A DNA stretch of 64,000 nt, taken from assembly GCA_020697295.1 (NCBI GenBank), contig JAJFBF010000008.1, positions 1-64,000 on the forward strand, given 5' to 3'. Shown one piece after another: positions 1 through 9,915 of the stretch (position 1 is the first letter of the stretch; each line of letters begins with the position of its first letter). Source of the stretch: Moraxellaceae bacterium. GTDB taxonomy: Bacteria; Pseudomonadota; Gammaproteobacteria; Pseudomonadales; Moraxellaceae. The notes below the pieces were generated by a model, which saw only the letters and a program-made list of their open reading frames with translations, had not been told where the DNA came from and did no database searches. The position numbers and the translations under genes are program-made.

Positions 1-3
1 ACC

Positions 4-255
4 ATGGCCAGCCATCGACAGCCGCCGCAAGAGCAGGCCCGCACTACCAGCCGGGCCGCGCAAGCCACCAATCACACGCACAAGAACCAGCAGGACTTCA
101 GCCGCCGCGACGTCAAGCGCGGCACCCAGCGCAGCGAGACGCAGACCGAAGGCGGGCAACGCCGAGATGATGCCGGCAACCTGGCGCCCGACCCCGCGCG
201 CCCGGAACAGGAGCACGGCGACGACAAGCGTCCCTACAAGCGCGCCGGCCGCTGA
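4..255 (+). CDS. small hydrophilic, low-complexity hypothetical protein
   Basis: 83-aa ORF rich in Gln/Arg/Asp/Thr, near window edge; no recognised family, could be spurious. Confidence 0.35.
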   Translation: MASHRQPPQEQARTTSRAAQATNHTHKNQQDFSRRDVKRGTQRSETQTEGGQRRDDAGNLAPDPARPEQEHGDDKRPYKRAGR

Positions 256-567
256 GCGACCCTCCAGGCGGTGGGCGCTGTCCGGCGAGCGGGCGCCCGC
301 TGCCTGAGCAGGGCGTATGAACCCGGGACATGAGAACCATCGCAAGGATCGCACCGGTCGCTCAATCGCAGCTGAGTGACGCCCCGCTTCGTAATACGGG
401 CGGGGGCTGTATTACGCGCATTCCTTGAGTAGCTGATAATTTATTTAAAAAAATCCATGTAAATACGCGCAATTTTCGAACAAATACTCATAAATTTATT
501 ACATAACCGCCTACTTTCTGCTCATCTCACGACACATTCTGAGCCTTTATTCGCGTACATTTTCCCC

Positions 568-629
568 TGAACAGTCGCGCTGATTTTTTTGAACACAAAT
601 CATCTGTTCAAAAACGAATCAGTTGTTCA
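568..629. promoter_or_regulatory. cluster of TGAACA/TGTTCA half-sites upstream of minC
   Basis: TTGAACA (589-595) and TGTTCAA (605-611) form a perfect 7-bp dyad; further half-sites TGAACAG (568-574) and TTGTTCA (623-629); AT-rich context. Confidence 0.45.
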
Positions 630-692
630 TGCCTTTCTTGCACCAGCGCGCCGCGCCAGCTATAAAGCCGGCCTTTCGCCTCCGGGGTACCG

Positions 693-1547
693 ATGAAGCA
701 GTACGAACTCCCCGTCAGCCCGACGGTATTCCGCCTCAAGGGCAGCACGCTGGCCGCCACCGTGCTGGAGCTGTCCGCGGTGCAGCCGGAGGCGCTCGCG
801 CGCCAGCTCGCGCAGAAGGTGGAACAGGCGCCGCAACTGCTGCGTCACTCGCCACTGATCATCACGCTCGACAAGCTGGCCGAGGCCGATGGCCCGCTGG
901 ACCTGGCCGACTTGCTCGCGACCTGCCGCCGCCTCGACCTGCAACCAGTGGCGGTGCGCGCATTGCGTGCCGATGACATCTCCCAGGCGGCGCGCCTGGG
1001 GCTCGCCTGCCTCCCGGCCTTGCGGGGCCGCGAGCGCGCGCTGCAGTCGGTGGAGGCGGACGCAGGGGAGGCGGCAGCCAATACGCCTGCGGCGGCGGCC
1101 CGCGACACATGCGACATCACGTCCGGCGATGCCCGGGAAGGTACTGCCAGCATGACTGCCGATGCCGCCATGAGCACCGGCAGGGCCGCCACGGTGCCCG
1201 AGACAGCAACCGTGCCTGCCCGCGTCACGCGCGTCATCACGCAACCGGTCCGCGGTGGCCAGCAGATCCATGTGGCCGGCGACCTCATCCTCCTCGCCCC
1301 GGTCAGCGCCGGCGCCGAGGTCATGGCCGACGGCCACATCCATGTCTACGCGCCCTTGCGTGGCCGCGCCCTGGCCGGCGTGCAGGGCGACACCGGCGCG
1401 CGCATCTTCTGCCGTGAACTGAACGCCGAGCTCGTCGCCATCGCCGGCCACTACCGCGTCGCCGACGACCTCAAGGCCGACGCCCTGTGGGGCCACAGCG
1501 CCCAGCTTTTCCTGCACGACGATGCCCTCCGGCTCGTCGCGCTCTGA
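693..1547 (+). CDS. minC: septum site-determining protein MinC
   Basis: N-terminal MinC domain and C-terminal beta-helix (GHIHVYAPLRGRALAGVQGD); directly upstream of minD/minE. Confidence 0.95.
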   Translation: MKQYELPVSPTVFRLKGSTLAATVLELSAVQPEALARQLAQKVEQAPQLLRHSPLIITLDKLAEADGPLDLADLLATCRRLDLQPVAVRALRADDISQAARLGLACLPALRGRERALQSVEADAGEAAANTPAAAARDTCDITSGDAREGTASMTADAAMSTGRAATVPETATVPARVTRVITQPVRGGQQIHVAGDLILLAPVSAGAEVMADGHIHVYAPLRGRALAGVQGDTGARIFCRELNAELVAIAGHYRVADDLKADALWGHSAQLFLHDDALRLVAL

Positions 1548-1580
1548 CACCCCTTCACCTTCCACACGCAGGACTTCAAC

Positions 1581-2390
1581 GTGGCAAAAATCATCGTCAT
1601 CACTTCCGGCAAGGGCGGGGTCGGCAAGACCACCTCGTCCGCGGCCATCGGCACCGGCCTCGCCCAGCGCGGCCACAAGGTCGTGCTCATCGACTTCGAC
1701 GTCGGCCTGCGCAATCTCGACCTCATCATGGGCTGCGAGCGACGCGTCGTGTATGACTTCATCAACGTCATCAACGGCGAGGCCAGCCTCAACCAGGCGC
1801 TGATCAAGGACAAGCGCATCGAGAACCTTTGCGTGCTGGCCGCCAGCCAGACCCGCGACAAGGACGCCCTCACCCAGGACGGCGTCGAGCGCGTGCTCAA
1901 CGAACTCGCGCAGCAATTCGACTTCATTCTCTGTGATTCCCCCGCCGGCATCGAGAAAGGCGCCCACCTGGCCATGTACTTCGCCGACGAGGCCGTGGTC
2001 GTGACCAATCCGGAGGTGTCCTCCGTGCGCGACTCCGACCGCATGCTGGGCCTGCTCTCGGCCAAGTCGCGGCGCGCCGAACAGAACCTGGAGCCGGTGA
2101 AGGAGCACCTGCTGCTGACCCGCTACAATCCGGAGCGGGTGGAAAAGGGCGAGATGCTGTCGGTGGAGGACGTGAAGGACATCCTCTCGATCAAGCTGCT
2201 GGGCGTGATCCCGGAATCCCAGGCCGTGCTCAAGGCCTCGAACTCGGGCGTGCCCGTCATCCTCGACGCCGAGTCCGATGCCGGCCAGGCCTATGCCGAC
2301 GCCGTCGAGCGCCTGCTCGGCAACGACCTCGCCCACCGCTTCCTGGAAGTGCAGAAGAAAGGCTTCCTGAATCGCCTGTTCGGAGCCTGA
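1581..2390 (+). CDS. minD: septum site-determining ATPase MinD
   Basis: deviant Walker A ([10 protein letters not shown]), C-terminal amphipathic MTS ([11 protein letters not shown]); GTG start. Confidence 0.98.
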   Translation: MAKIIVITSGKGGVGKTTSSAAIGTGLAQRGHKVVLIDFDVGLRNLDLIMGCERRVVYDFINVINGEASLNQALIKDKRIENLCVLAASQTRDKDALTQDGVERVLNELAQQFDFILCDSPAGIEKGAHLAMYFADEAVVVTNPEVSSVRDSDRMLGLLSAKSRRAEQNLEPVKEHLLLTRYNPERVEKGEMLSVEDVKDILSIKLLGVIPESQAVLKASNSGVPVILDAESDAGQAYADAVERLLGNDLAHRFLEVQKKGFLNRLFGA

Positions 2391-2391
2391 C

Positions 2392-2646
2392 ATGAACCTG
2401 TTTGAATTTTTCCGCGACCGGAAGCAGCAGAGCAGCGCCTCGACCGCGCGCGAGCGCCTGCAGATCATCGTTGCCCACGAACGCAACCAGCGTGGCCAGC
2501 CCGACTATCTGCCGCAGTTGCAGCGCGAGCTGGTGGAGGTGATCCGCAAATACGTGGCCATCCAGGACGACCAGGTGCAGGTGGCGCTCGAAAGCCAGGG
2601 CAACTGCTCCATCCTCGAGCTCAACATCACGCTGCCGGAGCGCTAG
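2392..2646 (+). CDS. minE: cell division topological specificity factor MinE
   Basis: MinE N-terminus ([31 protein letters not shown]). Confidence 0.97.
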   Translation: MNLFEFFRDRKQQSSASTARERLQIIVAHERNQRGQPDYLPQLQRELVEVIRKYVAIQDDQVQVALESQGNCSILELNITLPER

Positions 2647-2672
2647 GCGCTACCGGCCCCTCGCGGCACAAA

Positions 2673-2706
2673 TGAAAACGGCCCCGACAAGGGGCCGTTT
2701 TCATTT
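2673..2706 (+). terminator. Rho-independent terminator after minCDE
   Basis: gaaaacggcccc-gacaa-ggggccgttttcatt hairpin. Confidence 0.8.
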
Positions 2707-2800
2707 CCAGGGGAGCGGGAACGGCTACGCCTGTGACACTCCCCTGCCCCGCCGGGGCGACCGCGTCATCGGCTGCAATCGGGCTCGGGCGGAGACGGAA

Positions 2801-3856
2801 CTAGACCTCCGGCTCACCGCTGCCACGGCGGAAGGACAGCGGGGTCTGCCCGTTGGCATTATGGAAGGCGCGCGAGAAAGCCGAGATATTACTGAAGCCG
2901 GCGCGCTCCACGATGGCCTTGATCGGCAGCGTGGACTGGCGCAGCAGGCGCCGGGCGATGTCGTTCTGCAGCGCGATGCGCAGCTCGCGGAAGCTGGCGC
3001 CCTCTTCCTGCAAATGCCGGGTGAAGGTGCGGGTCGACATGCTGAAGTGCTCCGCCACTTCCTCCTGCGTGGGAAATCGCGCCTCCTCCGCGCAGCGGAA
3101 CAGGTACTGGCGCACCCGGAAGCCCAGCGTGAGGTGGCCCTGCAGGGCCTCGCGCAGGTCGCGGATGCCCTGCAGGGCCTGCTTGTACAGGAGCGGCGCA
3201 TAGTAATCGTTGACGATGGCGGTCTGGCTACGCGGGAAGCTCAGCGTGTTGGCCGCCTGGCCGAAGGCCGGGGTCAGGCCGAAGCTGTCCTGGTAAAAGG
3301 CCAGCGGCAACTCCGGCGCATGGGCAAAGCCGATCTCCGCCCGGGCCACACCACCGCTGAGGTTGCGGATGAGGGCGGCGGTCATCAGGAGGATGAGCTC
3401 CATGAAGGTCTCGGTGATCTCCCCCAGCTCCGCCGTCAGCCGGATCTCGAAACCGCGGGCGGTCGCCGTCTCGCGCCAGACGATGTCCACCATGGGCGCG
3501 AGCAGGTGCGCGTTCTCCACCCAGAGTGTCAGGCTGTCGTCAATGCTGGGCGCGGCTTCCATGGCCAGGCCGACCGCGCCCATGTGGCGGGCACGGATGT
3601 CAGCCACATAGGACCCGAGGAAGCGGTCGCGACCGAACAGGTTCTTGGCCAGTCGGACCACCTGGCAGTAATCCTCCAGGCTGATCAGGGTATCGGTGAG
3701 ATTGCTGTCGTCGACATCGACATCCAGCAACACGGCCAGCAAGTCCACCCAGTCCTGCTGGCAGAGGCCGTAGCGGGCCAGTGTCTTTTGCGGCAGCTGC
3801 AGCACGAACAGCGGCAGGAAGATGTCTTGGCCGGAACTCTTCATAGGGGGCGTCAA
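2801..3856 (-). CDS. AraC family transcriptional regulator (arabinose-binding-like N-terminal domain)
   Basis: C-terminal HTH (EEVAEHFSMSTRTFTRHLQEEGASFRELR... GFSNISAFSRAFHNANGQTPLSFRR). Confidence 0.9.
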   Translation of the reverse strand: MTPPMKSSGQDIFLPLFVLQLPQKTLARYGLCQQDWVDLLAVLLDVDVDDSNLTDTLISLEDYCQVVRLAKNLFGRDRFLGSYVADIRARHMGAVGLAMEAAPSIDDSLTLWVENAHLLAPMVDIVWRETATARGFEIRLTAELGEITETFMELILLMTAALIRNLSGGVARAEIGFAHAPELPLAFYQDSFGLTPAFGQAANTLSFPRSQTAIVNDYYAPLLYKQALQGIRDLREALQGHLTLGFRVRQYLFRCAEEARFPTQEEVAEHFSMSTRTFTRHLQEEGASFRELRIALQNDIARRLLRQSTLPIKAIVERAGFSNISAFSRAFHNANGQTPLSFRRGSGEPEV

Positions 3857-4081
3857 GCGTGGCGGTTTTTTATTGGAGTGCGCCGGACAGCGCCCGGCAC
3901 CATCGCAGCCCTGCTACCATGCGGGAGCGATGCGCCATTCTCGACAAGAATGACCGGCGCTGCCACGCTTTCCGGCAGATATGTGGGACGGGACTCGAAA
4001 ATGGCCCTGTGCCAGGCAAGTACAAGGGCACAACACGCAGACCGGTGACAGGCAGGGCTGGCGGTGTTCCGGAGCGCCTCC

Positions 4082-6493
4082 TCAGGCGCGGGCCAGGGCG
4101 CCGGCAGCCACGGTCTCGACCCGGTTGCGGCCCCCTTCCTTGGCGCGGTAAAGAGCTTCGTCCGCAGCCTTGACCAGGGCCTCGGCATCCAGCCCCAGGG
4201 CCTGCTCGTTGCTGGCCACGCCAAAGCTGGCGCTGATGGTAAAGGTATCCCCGTTGTCAGCCTGAACACGGGTGGCGGCCAGCTGCGCGCGGCAGCGCTC
4301 GACCAGGGCGGCCGCTCCTGCCAGCGGCGTGTCGGGCAGCAGCAACAGGAACTCCTCACCGCCATAGCGGCCCACCGCATCACCGTCGCGGATCGCGGCC
4401 TCGAGCACGCGCGCGGCCTCCTGCAGCACACGGTCACCGGTGGGATGGCCCCAGGTGTCGTTGATCTTCTTGAAATGGTCCAGGTCCAGGATGACGACGG
4501 CGAGCGCCGGGCCCCGGTGCCGGGTACGCGCCACTTCGCGGTCCAGGACGCCGAGAATGCTGCGGCGGTTGTGCACCTGGGTCAGCGCGTCGGTGCGACT
4601 CATCGCGAGCACCTGCTGGCCGCGCTGGCGCCAGCGCCCCAAGGTCTGGTCCGCGAGCACGAGGATCACCAGCAGCGTGGGAAAGGTGAAATGGTAGGCG
4701 GTGTAGCCCCAGAAAAACGAGTGCGGCTGATAGCGGTCGACGCCTTCGGCAAGCAGCGGCGCATAGGGCAGCCAGCCGAAGGCGCTGGCATAGGCCAGCG
4801 CCACCGTGACCACCAGCGAGGTGGCGAAGGACAACAACACCAGGGAGCGTGAAAAATATATGAAGCCGATCAGAGGCAGGCCCACCAGCATGATGCCGAC
4901 AGGAAAAGACAGGATGCCCAGGAAATAGCCGGCGAAAACCAGGGTCAGGGCGAAAAACTGCTGGCCCGCCAGCTGGTAGAGCCAGGAATTCGGCCAGCGC
5001 TTGCGAATGTACAGGCCGATGCCGATCAGGAGCACGAAGCCGGCGATCACGCCCGCCAGGTAGAGCATCAGGCTCTCGCCCATCGGCACCTTCACCAGCT
5101 GCTCGCGATCCTCAAGATAGAGCACCCAGCCACCCCAGCCCGCGAAGCTGGCAAACATGGCGATCGAGAGGGCGAGGAAAAATATCTGCTTGTCGGCCTG
5201 GTTCCACGCCGGCCATCCCTTCACGAAATCGCCCAGCAGGCGCAGGAGGCGTCGCGACACCGGCGGCGGAGTCTCCTGCCCGCGCAGGATGCGGGCAGCA
5301 TTCCCTTTCCACTCCTGCTCGCGCGCCTTTGCAGCATCGCCGGCGCCCGCTTCGGGTACGCCCTGGCACACGCAGTTGCGCCCGGCCTGCTTGGCGGCAT
5401 AGAGCAGGCTGTCGGCGGCGTGCACCCGCGCCTCCGCCGATACCACCGCGCCGGCAGGATTCCAGACCAGGCCGAAGCTGCCGCTTACCGGCATGGGCTC
5501 ACCGCTGTCGGCTACCAGCGCCAGTGTCGCCAGTTGCGCGCGGCATTGCTCCGCCTGCTGCGCGGCTTCTTCCAGAGTGCGCCCTGGCAACACCAGCAGG
5601 AACTCCTCGCCCCCAAAGCGGCCGATGGCATCGCCCGGGCGCAGGCTGGCCTTGAGCGCGGCAGCCGCCGCCCTCAGCACGCGATCGCCGGCGGGGTGCC
5701 CCCAGGTGTCGTTGATGCGCTTGAAGTGATCAAGATCGAGCAAGGCCACCGCCAGCGGCTGACCCAGACGCTGCGTTCGCGCCATTTCCGCCTCGAGCTG
5801 CACGAGGATGCTGCGGCGGTTGTGCACATGCGTCAGCGCATCGGTGAGACCCAGGCGCAGCACATAATTCTCGCGCTTCTGCCAGAAGCCCAGCATGAGC
5901 GTCATCGCGCCCACGCTGAAGGCGATATGCGGCGCCGCCAGGAAGAAGGTGGCATTCGTCCAGAACAGCGCGCTGGCCTGGTCCGTGGGCGCGCGCAGCG
6001 CCGGTGCATAGGCAATGAATTCGAAAGCGGCCGCGAGGTTGAGGCCGAGAATCAGCAGGAAGGCCGTGACAAAGGCGGGCAGGATGACCTGGCGCTCAAG
6101 GGCGATATAGCCGGAGAGCGCCGCTCCCATGAGGACCACGCCCGCGGTATACCCAAGGGGCCCGGTGAGATAACCCACCCACACCAGCGAGAAGCTGAAG
6201 TAATGGGCGGCGACATGCTGGAAGAGAAGCGAGTCCGCCCGATGCCGGCGCAGTAACAGACCGAGGACCATCAGCCCCAGGGCGCCGGCAATGACCGACG
6301 CAAAGACGGACAACTGCGACTCGACCAGCCCGACATTGATGAACCGGTCCCGCCCCTCCAGCCCCAGGGCTATGCCCATCCCGGCCAGGTAATAGCTGTA
6401 GACCAGCGCCACCATCAGTACCGGCGCCAGCGCCCGCTCCACGCGGGACCAACGCAACAGCCCAAGACCCAGCAGGATTCTCTTTATCGCCAT
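4082..6493 (-). CDS. membrane diguanylate cyclase with two tandem [multi-TM - GGDEF] modules
   Basis: two RPGDAIGRFGGEEF / RDGDAVGRYGGEEF active sites each with RxxD I-site, each preceded by about 6 TM helices; ATG at 6493 (TTG at 6526 also possible). Confidence 0.92.
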   Translation of the reverse strand: MAIKRILLGLGLLRWSRVERALAPVLMVALVYSYYLAGMGIALGLEGRDRFINVGLVESQLSVFASVIAGALGLMVLGLLLRRHRADSLLFQHVAAHYFSFSLVWVGYLTGPLGYTAGVVLMGAALSGYIALERQVILPAFVTAFLLILGLNLAAAFEFIAYAPALRAPTDQASALFWTNATFFLAAPHIAFSVGAMTLMLGFWQKRENYVLRLGLTDALTHVHNRRSILVQLEAEMARTQRLGQPLAVALLDLDHFKRINDTWGHPAGDRVLRAAAAALKASLRPGDAIGRFGGEEFLLVLPGRTLEEAAQQAEQCRAQLATLALVADSGEPMPVSGSFGLVWNPAGAVVSAEARVHAADSLLYAAKQAGRNCVCQGVPEAGAGDAAKAREQEWKGNAARILRGQETPPPVSRRLLRLLGDFVKGWPAWNQADKQIFFLALSIAMFASFAGWGGWVLYLEDREQLVKVPMGESLMLYLAGVIAGFVLLIGIGLYIRKRWPNSWLYQLAGQQFFALTLVFAGYFLGILSFPVGIMLVGLPLIGFIYFSRSLVLLSFATSLVVTVALAYASAFGWLPYAPLLAEGVDRYQPHSFFWGYTAYHFTFPTLLVILVLADQTLGRWRQRGQQVLAMSRTDALTQVHNRRSILGVLDREVARTRHRGPALAVVILDLDHFKKINDTWGHPTGDRVLQEAARVLEAAIRDGDAVGRYGGEEFLLLLPDTPLAGAAALVERCRAQLAATRVQADNGDTFTISASFGVASNEQALGLDAEALVKAADEALYRAKEGGRNRVETVAAGALARA

Positions 6494-6553
6494 AGGCCAC
6501 TTCACCCCTGAAGACCGGCCGTACAAAGTCTTGCCGGCCCCGTTCCCTGGAAA

Positions 6554-6563
6554 GGGGGGGGGG
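6554..6563 (+). repeat. G10 homopolymer tract
   Basis: aaaggggggggggcatg. Confidence 0.9.
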
Positions 6564-6670
6564 CATGCCCAAGCCTCCTACCCCAAAAGCGGGATTTTGC
6601 CGCGCCCCCCCGCACGCACCAACCCCCTGCCGACAAAACGCCTTTCCCTCCATTGCCGACCCCAGCCTCT

Positions 6671-6697
6671 GGGGCTGGGGCTGGGGCTGGGGCTGGG
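6671..6697 (+). repeat. (GGGGCT)4-GGG tandem repeat, G-quadruplex-type motif
   Basis: ggggctggggctggggctggggctggg read directly. Confidence 0.9.
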
Positions 6698-6961
6698 ATC
6701 AATCTCAAACGCCCCCCAGGCGAGGCAAAGCCGACGCTCACACCCCAGGCCCCTTGAGGCGAAGCCGACAGCCACCCGCCAATGCTTCAGCCCGGGCACT
6801 GCGGCAAATGGCGGGTGACTGGAGGGGTTGCTCCTGCGGGAGGCAGGGGCAGCCCCTTCAGACGCCCAAATAGCAGAGGAGCTCGCTACTGCCAAAAAGG
6901 GGCCCAGAAAAGGACAACGGCTCCAGGAGCCTACCGCAGCAGACCGCCCGGCATATTGCCA

Positions 6962-6979
6962 GTCGGGATAAATCCCGAC
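6962..6979. repeat. REP-like palindrome, copy 1
   Basis: gtcgggataaatcccgac. Confidence 0.75.
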
Positions 6980-7000
6980 CTACCAAGCCAGGCTCAAAAT

Positions 7001-7021
7001 GTGGCGGTGGCGGTGGCGGTG
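7001..7021 (+). repeat. (GTGGCG)3.5 tandem repeat
   Basis: gtggcggtggcggtggcggtg. Confidence 0.8.
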
Positions 7022-7195
7022 CTCAGGGCATGGGCCGGCCCCCAAGGCCAACCAGCCCCATGGCTGCCCGGCCCCCAAGACCCGCCACCCCGGCCAACCC
7101 CCCGGCCCCAGCCAATGGCATGCTGAGACCACTGACCCCGGAGCGCAGGCAGTGTAGGCTCCCGGGTTTATTGCCCGACGAGACCCCGACTCCCC

Positions 7196-8461
7196 ATGAC
7201 CGGACTTGAGCAATTCTGGCAGGAACTCACTGCCCGCCCCGACTTCTGGGGCTTCATCAGCATTCCCATCGTGGCCGCCATCGTTACATGGGGCCATGTC
7301 TGGTGGGCCATGCAGATGGTGTTTTACCCCCTGGATTTCGTCGGCATCAAGACGCCCCAACTGGAGAAGGCCATCGGCCTCCATCCCTTCGGCTGGCAGG
7401 GCATCATCCCGCGCAAGGCGCGCAAAATGTCGGACATCGTGGTCGAGCGCGTCATCCGCAAGATGGGTTCGGTCAGCGATTTCCTGCGCCAGATGGAGCC
7501 GGAGAAAGTCGCCGCCTATGTCGCGGCATCCGTCGCCGCCAATATCGAGGACTACACCGACGAGGTGATGCGCGAACGCAACAGCGTGTTCTGGGACAAC
7601 CTGCCCGTCGGCATCAAGAAGCGCATCTACGCGCACGCGCGCCAGCGCCTGCCCCTGATCATGGATGGCGTGGTGCAGGCCATGATCGAGCAGATCGACG
7701 AGCTGGTGGACGTCAAGGAAATGTGCGGCCGCCAGATGGAGGCCGACAAGGCCCTCGTGGTGCGCATGTTCATCGAGGTGGGCGACCAGGAAATCCGCTT
7801 CATCATCAACGCCAGCTTCTGGATCGGCCTGGTCTTCGGCGTCGTGCAGATGGTGCTGTTCTGGTTCCTGCCCTGGCACGGCCTGCTTCCGCTGTATGCC
7901 GCGGTATTGGGCTGGCTCACCAACTGGCTGGCGCTGGCCATGGTATTCCGCCCGGTGAATCCGGTGAAGATCGGTCCCTTCATCATCCAGGGCCTGTTCC
8001 TGCGCCGCCAGGCGCAGGTGGCGGACAAGTTCGCCACGCTCGCCTCGCAGGAAATCCTCACCGTGCACCAGTTCATGAAGGAAGTGCTGACCGGCACGCG
8101 CTCCGGCCGCGCGCGCCAGCTCATCAAGCGCCACGTCAACCGCCTGATCGACGACTCCCTGCTGGCGCGCACCGGGGCGCAGGTGGCTTTCGGTCCCACC
8201 GGCTTTGCCGACCTCAAGGCGCTCATCACCGACAAGAGCGTGGACATGGCGCTGAAGCCGCTTTCCGACAAGAAATTCAGCCGCGAGCGCGCATCCGAAC
8301 TGGCCACGCTGTTCGCCGGCAAGATGAAGGAAATGACGCCGACGGAATTCCAGGACCTGCTGCGCCCGGCTTTCCAGGAAGACGAGTGGATCCTGCTGTT
8401 GCTGGGCGCGATTACCGGCCTGCTGGCGGGGACCGCACAGTTGTTGCTCGGCTTCCAGTAG
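7196..8461 (+). CDS. DUF445 family membrane protein
   Basis: terminal TM helices, internal duplicated region and LGWLTNWLALAMVFRP motif typical of DUF445. Confidence 0.85.
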   Translation: MTGLEQFWQELTARPDFWGFISIPIVAAIVTWGHVWWAMQMVFYPLDFVGIKTPQLEKAIGLHPFGWQGIIPRKARKMSDIVVERVIRKMGSVSDFLRQMEPEKVAAYVAASVAANIEDYTDEVMRERNSVFWDNLPVGIKKRIYAHARQRLPLIMDGVVQAMIEQIDELVDVKEMCGRQMEADKALVVRMFIEVGDQEIRFIINASFWIGLVFGVVQMVLFWFLPWHGLLPLYAAVLGWLTNWLALAMVFRPVNPVKIGPFIIQGLFLRRQAQVADKFATLASQEILTVHQFMKEVLTGTRSGRARQLIKRHVNRLIDDSLLARTGAQVAFGPTGFADLKALITDKSVDMALKPLSDKKFSRERASELATLFAGKMKEMTPTEFQDLLRPAFQEDEWILLLLGAITGLLAGTAQLLLGFQ

Positions 8462-8484
8462 CGCCCGATTCCCCCTTTAAAAGC

Positions 8485-8544
8485 CTGTTCCGGCAGGGCG
8501 TCTGCCGCTTGCCAGTCGGGATGAATCCCGACCTGCCGGAACAG
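8485..8544. repeat. REP-like element, copy 2, with outer inverted repeat
   Basis: inner gtcgggatgaatcccgac (8515-8532) flanked by ctgttccggcag (8485-8496) and ctgccggaacag (8533-8544). Confidence 0.75.
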
Positions 8545-8581
8545 TTTCCAGACCCTCCCTGCCTTCCTGAAGAGACCTGCC

Positions 8582-9850
8582 ATGGCCAAGCCCGCCAACA
8601 CCTCCACTCCCCTGCCTCGCGCGGAGCGTCCCTATGACGTCATCGTCTACGGCGCCGCCAGCTTTGTCGGCCAGATCCTCGCGCGCCACCTGTTCGCGCG
8701 CCATGGCGAGGCCGGGCCGCTGCGCTGGGCGCTGGCCGGGCGCAACGTCGCCAAGCTGGAGGCGGTGAAGCGCGAGCTGGGCATGCGGCAGCTGCCGGTG
8801 CTGATCGCCGATGCCGCCGACCCCGCGGCCCTGCGCGAAATGGCACGCCAGGCGCGCGTCGTGGTGTCCACGGTGGGGCCCTATGCGCTCTATGGCTCGG
8901 AGCTGGTCGCCGCCTGCGCCGAACTCGGCACAGACTATTGCGACCTGACCGGCGAAGTGCCCTGGATGCGGCGCATGATCAGCCAGCACGAGGCGACAGC
9001 AAAGCAAAGCGGCGCGCGCATCGTGCACACCTGCGGCTTTGATTCGATTCCCTCCGACATGGGCGTGTGGTTCAGCCAGCGTGAGGCGATGCGGCGCCTG
9101 GGCGAGCCCTGCGTGCGTATTCGCGGCGGCATCAAGGCCGCGAACGGCGGCTTCAGCGGTGGCACCGTCGCCAGCCTGGTGAATGTGCTGAAGGAGGCCG
9201 AGGCCAGCCCGGACGTCATCGCGCTGCTGAAAAATCCCTATGCCCTGGCGCCGGACCCCGGCCATGCGCCGGTGCGCCAGCACGACGTCAACGCGCCCGA
9301 GTTCGACGCCGAACTCGGCGTCTGGCGCACGCCCTTTGTCATGGCCTCCATCAACACCCGCGTCGTACAGCGCAGCCATGCCCTGCAGAGCTATCCCTGG
9401 GGCCCGGACTTCCGCTACGACGAATCCATGCTCACCGGCCGCGGCTTCAAGGGGCGCGCCACGGCTTGGGGCGTGGCGCTGGCCACCGGCGGCCTCATGG
9501 GCCTGCTGACGAATACGCGCACGCGGCCGCTGGTAGAGCGCACGTTGCTGCCGGCGCCCGGCACCGGCCCGAGCCCGCGCGCACAGGAGCGCGGCTTTTT
9601 TGACATCCGCTTCCACGGCAGCACGCGCGACGGGCGCAAGATCGAGACGAAGGTGACGGGCGACCGCGACCCGGGCTATGGCTCGACCGGCAAGATGCTG
9701 GGCGAGGCGGCGGTCTGCCTGGCGCTGGATGTAAGCCGGGAGCAGACGCCGGGCGGTTTCTGGACGCCGTCCACCGCGATGGGCGAGGCGCTGCTTGAGC
9801 GCCTGGAGGCGCATGCCGGGCTGGGCTTCAAGGTCGTCGGGGAAAAATAA
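8582..9850 (+). CDS. saccharopine dehydrogenase-like / trans-acting enoyl reductase family protein
   Basis: N-terminal Rossmann (YDVIVYGAASFVGQILARHL), TVGPYALYGSELVAACAELGTDYCDLTGEVPW. Confidence 0.88.
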   Translation: MAKPANTSTPLPRAERPYDVIVYGAASFVGQILARHLFARHGEAGPLRWALAGRNVAKLEAVKRELGMRQLPVLIADAADPAALREMARQARVVVSTVGPYALYGSELVAACAELGTDYCDLTGEVPWMRRMISQHEATAKQSGARIVHTCGFDSIPSDMGVWFSQREAMRRLGEPCVRIRGGIKAANGGFSGGTVASLVNVLKEAEASPDVIALLKNPYALAPDPGHAPVRQHDVNAPEFDAELGVWRTPFVMASINTRVVQRSHALQSYPWGPDFRYDESMLTGRGFKGRATAWGVALATGGLMGLLTNTRTRPLVERTLLPAPGTGPSPRAQERGFFDIRFHGSTRDGRKIETKVTGDRDPGYGSTGKMLGEAAVCLALDVSREQTPGGFWTPSTAMGEALLERLEAHAGLGFKVVGEK

Positions 9851-9915
9851 AACCCACCCGCGCGCGGCGGCTGCCCGCGCGGAAAATGCAGGCGCCGTTG
9901 CTGGCGTAGCGGCCG

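Noticed and set aside
660-2486. 608-aa minus-strand ORF across minCD
   Set aside because: Antisense shadow ORF of high-GC coding sequence; minC/minD on the + strand are unambiguous
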